From Mastigias papua (lineage: Eukaryota; Cnidaria; Scyphozoa; Rhizostomeae; Mastigiidae): a stretch of 64,000 bases of DNA. Numbering within the stretch: position 1 is the stretch's first letter; the number at the start of each line of letters is the position of its first letter. A program made the position numbers and the translations under genes. The stretch lies in contig OZ025278.1 of assembly GCA_964019165.1 (NCBI GenBank), positions 12,244,962-12,308,961 of the forward strand, read 5' to 3'. Below the pieces are notes generated by a model, which was not told the DNA's origin, ran no database searches, and worked only from the letters and a program-made list of their open reading frames with translations. Positions 23,019 through 64,000 of the stretch are shown piece after piece.

Positions 23019-26000
23019 TTATATTTCTATCCGTGCCAGGAAGTAGAGTTCTGCCAATGCAACAACTGTGCCAACAATGATTGAGAACATAATACGCTGC
23101 AGAAATAGAAAGAGACTGTGTTACACGATTCGGTGTCATGAGGTGCAATTAAGAGACGTCTGTTGCTGGTGTCATAGAATATATTTCTATAAAAGTTAAA
23201 AGGTTAAAAAATTAAAACGCACTACACTCTGCTGTCCCATTCAAAGCAGGAAAGGATACTTGGTCACCTAGTTAACATCTTGGATGAGACTTACAATTCA
23301 GATACTTGCCTTCTTACAGAGAAAAACGAAACAAGTAGAATCTAAGATATTTTGATGCCAGATACTATGAGAGAAAGCAGTGAAATAACGCAAAATAATA
23401 GAGCATACTAAGGTATAAATAATTGGGATTGAAATAAACAAGACTATACCATTCCAAAGTCATTCCATGCAAATTCTGCAGCGTAGAAGGCAAAAACACC
23501 ACAACCCAGGATGGTAATTACATAGTTGATGATTGACATGAATTGTTTAGACGTTGACCTCACTGTAAAAGTAAACATTTTAATTAGTAAACAAGATTGC
23601 TCTAGAAAAGGTTTGCACCGATGAGCACTTTCTGTACGAATACTTAATTTTTTGCTGAGTCTTAATATTCTTAAAGTTTTTCTTGTCATGAACCATAGAT
23701 TATTCTTAAATCAGTGTTAAATTTAAGTGACTTTGAGCATTACTAGCCGTATAGACTATATTCCTATAATAAAAAGTGTATAACTGACATTCTCCGAAGA
23801 AAAGTTGAATCGTATCATAGTGCAATGACACCCGATAAGTGAAGCTCACACTCATTTTCTAAAAACAACTCAAATAAACAAAAAAGCTAAATCTTGGCGA
23901 GGTTTGAGCCTTGCGTTATTCTTAAGTTGTTCTTATATTTCGGCGATATTGAACCTTGATATTCTTATAGACTACATTCTAATAGAAAAGTGCTTATCTG
24001 TGCTTAAGAGTGTGAGGCGAAAAATTAGCAGTCCACTTACATCTAGTTGCGTTAATAACTTTATATTCTGTTTGCAAAAAACAGCGATGAGCAGTCCAAA
24101 AATGAGGCACCTCGAATTGATAAACCATATGAGCGACAGTTTTCCTGAGTCCGTATATTTATGCAGGAAACTGAATACTGCCATAGTGTACTATTATACT
24201 CTGCATGTTCGCTATTTCCCATTCATATGCATACTTATAAAATATAAGAGGAAATAACCGCAAAACAAGCTTTTAAAAGAGCATCATATTTGAATAGCCT
24301 GTTGGTACTACAGAGCTTCACTACAGCTCGAAAAAGTGGCAACATTCTTTAAGCATATTGAAAGCTTTTTCGTCCGACACTCCTAAGAGTATGAAACGTC
24401 GGATAGCGACCGAAAGGTGAACCGAAATATATAGCCAGGTGCGGATACACATGATATGTTGAATACTGCGTCCAGTTGGGCCTATGATTGGCCAATGGGC
24501 ACATATTCACCATTGTCTACTTGAGGAGGGGGGAAAATGAGAAAATGAACTCCTTTTGTTAACATAACACTGGGTTTAGAGTCTTTATGTAAACTGACCC
24601 CAAAACACTTAAATGAAAGGACGATCTTGCTTGTCCAATGATCCAAAAATTATCGTCTGTATATGCTTCGGTTGCTATCCGACGTTTCATACCGCATTTT
24701 CGAGCTAAGTGAAGTATCATATTCCTCGGCATTAAACATGTAAAGCTGCACATTCATGTAATGTCATACACAGCACGTTTTCTTAGAAAGGAACCATACA
24801 TAAGGAGCCTATAAGCAGACAGCTAGAAAAATTAAACAGCATACACTACTAAAGCTAAACTGAGGTATATTGCTGCATGTGGACTTATTATCATATACAA
24901 TAAAGATGTTGCAGTACTTAAACAAAAAATATTAATGTACTAATGAAAAAATTAAAAGCAAACCTTCTGCACCAAGTTGAGGTCCAAAACTTGACGTGCT
25001 CTAAGAAAAATGCACAGTAGATAAATGAAAGCTTAGATAAGCCACTTGGGAAAATTGTAAAAAAGTATATCTAAAATGACTGTATTAAATATCTGTGTCC
25101 ATATCCATGCCATCTCCAGATTTCATTGCTTGTCTCAATCATGATCTGCAAATAGATTGCTTTTCCTACTGAAGTATTTCTTAAGGCAAAATCAATACCA
25201 TACCGACTTAGAGACATTCCTGACCATCTCATTATATTTCTTTTCTTCTAATTCTCTCTTTAGCTTTTCTAGTCTCTGCAATAACTCAGGACTCTAAGAA
25301 AGAATTCTAAGGATAAAACACTGGCAGTATGACAGTACTATGATATTCCTATGATAGATTTAAAAAGTCAAAAATAAATTAATATAAATCTTATGAAGCT
25401 TTAAAAAGTTCTTTATCCATTTATTTAATACCAAACATCCCCCTTTATTTGATATCAAATCCAATCAGCAAGAGAGTGTACCATTCACTGAGTGATCTTC
25501 AAATGGCTAACATGCATCAAAAACTTCACAAGAACAAGTAGAACAACAGACAGTCAAATAAAAAAACAATGAGTATGTGAAGGAACCAATACATCAAAGT
25601 AAACAAAGCAAAAATGTAAATACCTTTGGTTTTTCTTTTATTGGCTCTACATAAATGCAGCTTCCTTCCAGGAACTCATGTAAATATTTAACTTTTCCTG
25701 GCTCTAAAAATAACAGTTAAAGAATTCAAAAATACAAACTAAATCATATAAGTAGAAATAATAATAAAAATAATAATAATTTATGAATATCTTAACAGGA
25801 TGGTCTATCTGTTTTCATTAAGGTTATAGGAATGTGAATTTGTGTTTCCTATAGACTGCAAATGTTCGTTCAGTGACATCCTTCGTTGATCCATGTTGTT
25901 GCGTATCATTATTTAACGTGCAGAGAACACGGAGGCAGAGAGAGGAGACGATGTGTTGACTGTACTCTGACTCTACTCTGACTGACTTTACAACATAAAT

Positions 26001-27890
26001 TACATGCGTATATACAGAAACATTGAACAACCGAAATAAACATGAGTTACGTACAGGAAGGGTTAGGTGCTTGTTAGTTGTTTACTGAATGGAATCGTGT
26101 GGTGATGTTTGCGTGTGAAACAACAGAAGAGGAATGACCGGGTGTGTGATGACAGGAGTGACGTATGGTCATGTCCCAGGTGTGTGATTTGAGAATGCGA
26201 ATGAATGAAAAGAAGAAAATCGGCATTGAGTATGAAATGGCCTATGTGTACAATGTTTACGTGTCACTACAAGGTCCTGCTGTGTAAAAGTAATAGGTAA
26301 AATGCTTTATTACAAACTTAGAAAGCTAGAAGAAAATACAAATTAAAACCACAGTCTTAACTAAATATCACTAGAATGGCTGTTGAAAAACTGCCTAAAA
26401 GAAGTTTAAATTCAGTTTCTCTTGCCTGCAGAGGAAAATTAAAAAAGTCTTTTAAAGCCAAGTAATAAAGTCCCTTTTTGCCAAATTGCATTTCATTAAT
26501 GGTAGCCCCACTGATAGTTGAGATCATGTTTTGGGTATTTGTTCCAAATGTAATCTTAGCAAAGTAGCCTTCCACCTCTCCACATGCATCTTTTTTATGT
26601 CATCAAGAACCAAAAATGTTTTCAAAACATGACTGGGCATAGGGTTCACTATGAGGTAAATGTTTACTAACAAAAAGTTATAGGATCTACTTATCACAAG
26701 AAGTCATGAATGATCTGCATGATCCAGATTCTGCTTCTGATAAAAATGCATTGTAAATTGCAGTCTATATAAATATGATTGATCTACTATTACACTGGCT
26801 GAGAGATAGCAGATCTTACCATTTTTGGAGCAACAACCCAAAACTATGAGGCTACAGAACAATAAATAACTTAACTTTGCTTATCAGAGTAAAGGGCCAA
26901 TGTGTACCAGACTGCATTACGGCCTGGAAGAATACACACAGACACTGGAGGAAGAGCTCTCAGAAATCAGGCTCAAATCTAGGCCAACCATAGCTTGGAA
27001 AGGAAACAGTGACCAGAAGCTACCGACTGAATTGACACATGCCAAACCAAATATTGATAAATTCAATTCAACTCTTTACTACTACTAAAAATTATGAACT
27101 TCACACTTTGACTCGTCATCCTGTGAGAATCCTCTCTGAGGAAGGCAGTCAGTATCCAGTAAAACTAGAAGGAATTTTGGAAAAAAGAATGTGATTGAAT
27201 TTCAGCTTTGATTCAAGTAAATGCTCCCTTTCCATATAATATACTCATAATATTTCAGGTACTTCAGGGTTGTGGCCATCAATAAATGCTACAATATATT
27301 TCCTACAGCATGCTGCTTATGAACTCAAGCGTCTTGAACAGCTTGGTGTTTAGGGATGATAAGGTGAAACGCATAACTCAGGCTTGTACTGGAAGATACA
27401 CTGATGCATGAAAAAATTCAAGGTTAATCAGAGGGTTGTTGTTGCTGTAGTAAAGTGTAATATTTATGAAGATCTGAGGTTTTTGACTCTTGGTTGCAGC
27501 AGTTAGGTTTCACACGAAAATAATCCAAAAAGTAACTTAAAAGAAGGATTACTTCTGCATTTGTACGATATTTACATCACCAGAAGGCAGAAATTTAGTC
27601 TTTCGGTCGAAATCAGTAGTTTTGCAGGTCTCAAAGCTGCAAATCTTTAGAGTATGCAAGCTATTTGTATACGGAACTAAAAGGATAATGAACAGCTGAA
27701 CAAAATTCTTAACATAATCAGGACACCTACCTTGCCTCTGCATTTCACCAAAAATTTGTGATAAATATTTGTATTCTATAACATCCCCTGATTCAGTAGT
27801 TTTAATCTTGTCTAAAAGAGTAGTGTCTGAATGTCTCTCAAGCGAACTTTTTATCTTTTCAGTAACAGTGAGCAGGACTTCATCCGCCAT
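23019..27890 (-). CDS. TMEM199: V-ATPase assembly factor TMEM199 (Vma12 homologue)
   Basis: An ER membrane factor needed to assemble the V0 sector of the V-ATPase. Six minus-strand exons: 27890-27731, 25703-25624, 25293-25204, 25000-24964, 23562-23450, 23096-23019. Phases agree; 558 nt give 185 residues (the human protein has 208). The cytosolic half shows KYLHEFLEGSCIYV, then SPELLQRLEKLKRELEEKKY and NEMVRNVS, the conserved Vma12 core. Two membrane helices follow: INYVITILGCGVFAFYAAEF and IMFSIIVGTVVALAELYFLA. The start is taken at 27890; an in-frame ATG at 27962 would add 24 residues but lies within the shared promoter. The exons around 23.0-25.7 kb are separated by dispersed repeats. The identity is secure. 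Confidence 0.92.
24285..24460 (+). repeat. Dispersed repeat, copy 1 (second copy at 28905-29080)
   Basis: TTGGTACTACAGAGCTTCACTAC…GGTGAACCGAAATATAT aligns over about 170 bp with TTGGCACTACAGAATTCCACTAT…GGTGAACTGAAATATAT at 28905-29080, same orientation. One copy is in a TMEM199 intron, the other in the last NSMCE2 intron. No ends or target duplications were resolved. Confidence 0.6.
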
Positions 27891-27985
27891 TGCGGACCAA
27901 GATACAGCAGCAAAGAGGCCTGATTGGTAAGAGGTTGATACATAATGGAATCTTCCCGCCATTTTACTTTACCAATTTCGCGGAA
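27891..27985. promoter_or_regulatory. 95-bp bidirectional promoter of TMEM199 and NSMCE2 with E2F-like sites
   Basis: The two start codons face away from each other across 95 bp. The gap holds TTCCCGCC at 27953-27960 and TTTCGCGGAAA at 27976-27986, and GGCGGGAA at 27988-27995 is the exact inverse of the first, overlapping the NSMCE2 start. All match the E2F/DP consensus. CCAAT boxes occur in both directions (ATTGG near 27923, CCAAT at 27972). This suggests cell-cycle linked, shared transcription; the sites are seen, the regulation is inferred. Confidence 0.6.
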
Positions 27986-29442
27986 ATGGCGGGAAGGAAT
28001 GTCGAAGTTGATAAAGTTCTTACAAAAATGCAAAACTTAGAAGACCTTATACGAGGTGGAATGGAGAAAACACAAGAATGCGCCATAGATTGTGAGGAAA
28101 ATGAAGAAGGGTGCCCTTATACTGAAGAGCTAAAAGAGATAATGCTTTCTTATGAAAGTATGAGCCGTGATATAAAGCAATGGGGCAAAGCTGCTAGAAA
28201 TACTGTTGCAGATTTTAGTAAGAGTTTTGACCCATCAAGGTACTTGTTGCATGATACCCATGAAATAGGGCACTTGTATTATTTCTTTGGGTTGTGAAAT
28301 GAGATCAAAATGGGCTTTTTGCTTTCATCATTTGCAGCAATTGTGCCAAATTGTAGGTTATTGTGTGATAATCTTACAGGTTGACAGCTGTAAGGAGGAT
28401 ATATTTGTGCCCCCGAGGTATTCAGTTTGATGGCATATGGTATTCGCTTCAACTCCATGATGGTGAACTGCATACTTGTATATGCAGATCTTTTAATCTA
28501 GTCTCTTCCTTTCCTAACACCTATGTGACATTTCATAGAAAATTTGAACAAAGAGTATATTTAGGTGTCTGATATAATCTATTGGACATGCTTTCTTTTA
28601 ACAATAGGTTTTTTTACTTTTTTTTAATTAGTAAAGGCAATGTTGACATTGAGAGTCTTTTCACTGAAAATCTGACAACCGAACAGTCAAAAAACACCAG
28701 AGAGGAACTTGAAAAAAGCAAAGCCCTTAAAGAGTTTGTCCAAAGCATTTGGGAAGTGCACCATTCAGATGAACAGTTACAAGATGACCATGAAACAATT
28801 GATGATGAAGACATACATATTGAAAAAATAACAGGAGACAAGCTTTTGTGTCCATTTACAAAGGTACTCTCATGTCAATACTTTACCTATGCCTATGAGT
28901 TTATTGGAATTTGAATGGTCTCTTGGCACTACAGAATTCCACTATGACACTACAGAAAATGGAAACATTATTTGCTTCACTAAAAAGTACTTTTTTGTCC
29001 AATTGTTGTTAAAGCGTGTATATACTGGCCAAAAGGTGAACTGAAATATATCATCAGATACAGATGAGTTTATATCATGAATCATATTGCTTAAAAGCCA
29101 TGATATCGTTGTATATCTTTTGACAATTCAAAAGGAATGTCAGAACTGATTTACAATGTTTCAGAAATATACAGCCCAGGCCCAGGGTTGGATTCAAATT
29201 CAAGATAATTGAGTTATTTGAAGTTTTATATTCTGTTTATTTTCAAATAGACTGAGATGAAGCAGCCAGTCAGAAACATGTGCTGTGGTCACACATATGA
29301 CAAATCTGCAATAGAAGGACATATCATGAAAATGAGATTCAAAGCAAAATGTCCAGTAGTTGGTTGCCCTCAGATTGTTAGAAAACAAGATCTGGAAGTT
29401 GACAGAGTACTTGCAAGGGAACTGAAAAAGAGACACAAGTGA
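27986..29442 (+). CDS. NSMCE2: SMC5/6 complex SUMO E3 ligase NSE2/MMS21
   Basis: The SP-RING subunit of the SMC5/6 complex, which attaches SUMO during DNA repair. Three exons: 27986-28239, 28632-28863, 29251-29442; phases agree and 678 nt give 225 residues (the human protein has 247). The N-terminal helical part (residues 1-150) is the SMC5-binding coiled coil. The SP-RING begins at LLCPFTK (residue about 156) and continues PVRNMCCGHTYDKSAI and KCPVVGCPQ, which supply the Cys/His zinc ligands and the CGH signature. The protein ends in the basic ELKKRHK. An AATAAA lies at 29734. It shares its promoter with TMEM199. Confidence 0.93.
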
Positions 29443-29733
29443 AAATTACCTGATAATGCACCCCCATATGAATGCTTTGCATTGGACATATTATCTCAGA
29501 CAGTGCTTCCTTTTTAATTAAGTGTCATATGCTATTTGAAGTAAGTCCAGTTGAAATCCATTTTTCTAACTCCCTCTCTAGGTGTTATGGGTTGAAGTAA
29601 AATAAACATCAAATGATATGTGTTGTCTCCATGACATGGGCCTTGACCTGTTTAGTTGCAGGTAGAAATTCAAAGAAAAATTTGCAATTGTGTGACAAAC
29701 TGACTTAAAATGGCACAGCACTTTTGATTTCTT

Positions 29734-29739
29734 AATAAA
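29734..29739 (+). terminator. Probable NSMCE2 poly(A) signal
   Basis: AATAAA, 292 bp after the NSMCE2 stop codon and followed by a second A-rich AATAAA-like site about 20 bp on. This is the first canonical signal I see downstream. Confidence 0.45.
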
Positions 29740-31907
29740 TAATACTGTAAACAAATAAAAATTAATAAAAATTAACACTGTATATGTACAGAATCAACTA
29801 TTATCTTCTAATTAAAATTCAGACAGAACAAGAAGCATTAATTTTACTGTGTGTCTCTCTTTCTCTAAAGTAATTGGCACAGAAATCACTTCACTTTGAG
29901 AACTTTTTCTGTTCCCATCTGTTGTAAACATTGATACCCTCTGAAGCTCATAAAAAGCTCTCTCAATCTAAAATATCATCAAACTGCTACTGATTTGTTT
30001 TTTGACTATGGTTCTAAATTTGTCTCATTTTGTTCAACTGATTAAAACTTTGGAAAAAATAGAAATAATTCTTTATACCTTTTCAAAACCTCATCAATTT
30101 CACCTTTCAGAGGAGTTAAAGAACTTTCAAGAGTTTCTGGACAAGTTCTAGTCAATGAAAAATTGTCTCACCAATATAAGAGTATATAAGCAACATAATT
30201 ATATCTTAAGCCTACAAAACATTTGCAGTTATCTAAGTTCTGCAAATTTATCTCTGAATGCCAGAACACAAATCTGCTATTACACTGGCCTCACGATTTC
30301 TTCTCAAGTGCTGCATCGAGGCCGGTTTCCATTTGACAGAATGTTTCAGCGAAGACGTCAGCGAAGACGTCAGCGAAGACGTCAGCGAAGACGTCAGCGA
30401 AGACGTCAGCGAATTCGCCAAGCCTGTCAAATTGGCTCTCCACCTGGTGAATTCGCTCGAAGTTGAACTTATCTCAACTTTCAGCGAATTCGCCTATGCC
30501 CTGAAAGAACAAAAGATCATCCAATCGCTGATGAATCCGCTAAGATTTCATTTGAGTGCAAACCGGCTTCAATGAGTGTCGAGCGAAGAAAGTGCTTTCA
30601 GTGTACTGAAGAATGTCATAGCTGATAACAATGACACATAAAATGCTCTTTAAAAGCCTTCTGTTCGATTTCTTTTTATAAGTAAGTAATGAAGTTAGGT
30701 CATGTTTACTTTGGTGGAGAATAAGAAGGCAAATGTAAGGACTCATTGTAAGAATGTGCAATACTGCTACACAGACAAATTTCTGTTGTGTAACTAAACG
30801 TGATATCTCGTAGGTTGGCAGAGCAAAGGCAAAACATCTTTCTAGACTCGAGAATACTCGTGCTATGTATACTTCAGCATCTCCTAGCCATCTCAAGTCG
30901 CACTTAAACTTTTCCAACCTTGTTTTTGCTAATTCATCCAGAAGTGATATTCCTATTTACTTCTTTTGCGCGATGTATTTCTTGAACGGCCTCCAATGTA
31001 CTTTCCTAGCACTTTGACCACAGTTTCATACAGATAGCTATAGAATCATTGTCGATTTTCGCCAATACTGGCGGTCTAAACTTTTACCAACACTGAATAA
31101 ACCTAAGACTGCATATAAGAATGAAATTTAAGTACAACACAACGTTCTGTATGGTAGATTGGACGGATGATAAATTAATATATGTCTTGTCTTGGAATAA
31201 TAATATATGCTCAGGCGTAAGAGGGGAAAAATTGACGGATACCTTGCAGCACAGCAATTAACTGGCGGCAAACTTACAATATATTTTGGGTTTGGGTAAG
31301 CTTACAAGTGAAGCTACTCCACTAAAGTGGTGATAGGGGGCACACAACAGTATGTCTGGAGTATGTTATTTAAACGTATCGAGTTTGCGCGGAACATGGG
31401 ACATTTTGTGGAGAAATTAGACAAATTCCTGTATTATTAACTATTCCTGACAGAAAATAATTCATGGACTTTTCGTTGCTCATGGATGAACTGATCAGAT
31501 ACTAAAACTCACAGGGGGAGGAGGGACTGATGCACTCACATCTTGATAAAGGGGATACTGATCTAGTGTGCTTGTAACCAGCGTCTAGTATATTTGTCCG
31601 AATGACTTGCATCAGGCACATAATTGTCGGGAAGATTTGTGTCGGACACTCTGGATTGAATCTTGGGTTATCAAAGTCCTGTGTTCTGTACTCGGTTGTC
31701 AGGTCACGTCACCTCCAAGTCAATCTCATTATGCTTCTGGTCAAAATTTCTTGGATACTAAGTAATATTTTCCTGTGACAAATTTGCCGTTTTTGACACA
31801 AGCGAAAGGGACACTACGCTGCTGGCGATCAATCTTCACATGTAGCGGGATATCAAAGAGCTATTCAACATCATCCACGCGGTCTGCTCAACTATTCCAA
31901 CAGTCAT
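29740..31907. other. Intergenic region between NSMCE2 and the myosin-MH2 gene
   Basis: Apart from the MITE at 30314-30574, I see no gene, RNA or further clear repeat. The 3' untranslated region and poly(A) site of the minus-strand myosin-MH2 gene should lie just below 31908, but no canonical signal stood out. Confidence 0.4.
30314..30574. mobile_element. MITE with CATCGAGGCCGGTTT ends and an internal 12-bp array
   Basis: CATCGAGGCCGGTTT at 30314 is matched by the inverted AAACCGGCTTCAATG ending at 30574. Inside, CAGCGAAGACGT is repeated five times exactly (30347-30406) with a partial sixth copy. Plus-strand translation through the array gives SEDV repeats inside a 105-codon open frame ending near 30575. 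From memory, similar 'proteins' recur in anthozoan gene predictions, which fits a transposon rather than a gene. Confidence 0.6.
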
Positions 31908-63431
<31,524 letters not shown>

Positions 63432-64000
63432 CTAGAAGATAACAAATAAAATGAGACAGGTAAGGTAGACATATAAGAAATATGGTCCAAGGCCAAAAGA
63501 GTACAAAGAAGAACTGATAACAAACAGTAAACTTTCTATTCTCTCTCTGTGCATATCTCTAATGTAACAATATCCCCAGGCCAGATACCTAGGAGAGAAA
63601 ACCAGTCCTATGGCAAGGTGAAGGTCGAGCACGACTTCCTCGAGGCCGAGGGTTGTTCTAGGCCACGCTGGTTCTAGTACTGGACAGCACACCGCAATAA
63701 ACAGGCGTTCTTTTTCTACAGTTGTTAATCCAATTTGGTACACCTGGATAAACAAATCTTGCAATCTCTCGGTTTTGGTTAATCTTTTGAAGCAATATGA
63801 CTGAACAAGATGTTGTATTTACGGAATGGAAGAGTGTCGCATCACTCCTGACATTTCCATCATTATGATTCTATCCCTATTCAAAAAACGAGAACACGTA
63901 GAGAATAAGTCGAGGGAAACTTGAGTAGAAATTTAAACTCTCTATGGCTAGTTTGATAGAAACAAAACAAGCAGTCACTTCTCGACCTATTCCATTCAGA
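63432..64000. other. Upstream myosin intron, no exon recognised
   Basis: The preceding myosin exon should encode the switch I region and a segment like LEKSRV. No frame on the minus strand up to 64000 shows it. An open frame at 63432-63764 does not resemble myosin. The missing exons (P-loop, loop 1, switch I) must lie to the right of the window. Confidence 0.6.

Noticed and set aside
23904..24257. 117-codon plus-strand frame in a TMEM199 intron
   Set aside because: No recognisable family, AT-rich composition like the surrounding intron, and no splice partners.
27549..27962. TMEM199 start at 27962
   Set aside because: It would add 24 residues with no family counterpart and place the start inside the E2F-like site; the ATG at 27890 fits the family better, though the longer form is not excluded.
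63432..63764. 110-codon minus-strand frame next to the first myosin exon
   Set aside because: I tested it as the preceding myosin exon, but it lacks the switch I/LEKSRV region and joins no splice site in the right phase.

Overview
The window is AT-rich nuclear DNA from an intron-rich animal. Coding exons are short (about 40-250 bp), have canonical GT-AG borders, and are split by introns full of microsatellites and small inverted-repeat transposons. The conserved genes are clearly metazoan. Retroelement and MITE debris of the kind common in cnidarian and sponge genomes suggests a non-bilaterian invertebrate, but I cannot fix the phylum from this sequence alone.

Layout, left to right. (1) 297-10825, minus: the 5' half (13 coding exons, 426 residues) of PRPF6, the U5/tri-snRNP splicing factor; its 3' half lies off the left edge. 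(2) 12.7-15.0 kb: a nest of repeats holding a decayed retroelement fragment, a 719-bp element with a 76-bp internal satellite, and a hAT-type MITE with an exact 8-bp target duplication. (3) 15707-16762 and 20936-21661, plus: two intronless, related coiled-coil genes with different C-termini, one with a hydrophobic helical end and one with a CaaX-type end. (4) 23019-27890, minus, and 27986-29442, plus: TMEM199 (V-ATPase assembly) and NSMCE2 (SMC5/6 SUMO ligase), head to head across 95 bp that carries E2F-like sites. (5) 31908-63431, minus: one long gene of 26 recognised exons covering half of the window.

The long gene is the exciting part. I rebuilt its exons one by one. It encodes the rear two thirds of a myosin motor, a converter, one IQ motif, a short basic tail, and then a complete MH2 domain (the Smad trimerisation/receptor-binding fold), followed by a 261-residue C-terminal exon. 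All 25 splice phases agree, and the in-window coding length is 3324 nt (1107 residues plus stop). A myosin carrying an MH2 cargo domain is, to my knowledge, not a described architecture. The motor's first part (P-loop) lies beyond the right edge. The main alternative is two adjacent genes split in the 1.3-kb intron between 37409 and 38717.

The other genes are housekeeping: splicing (PRPF6), organelle acidification (TMEM199) and genome maintenance (NSMCE2). They show no functional link to the myosin-MH2 gene.
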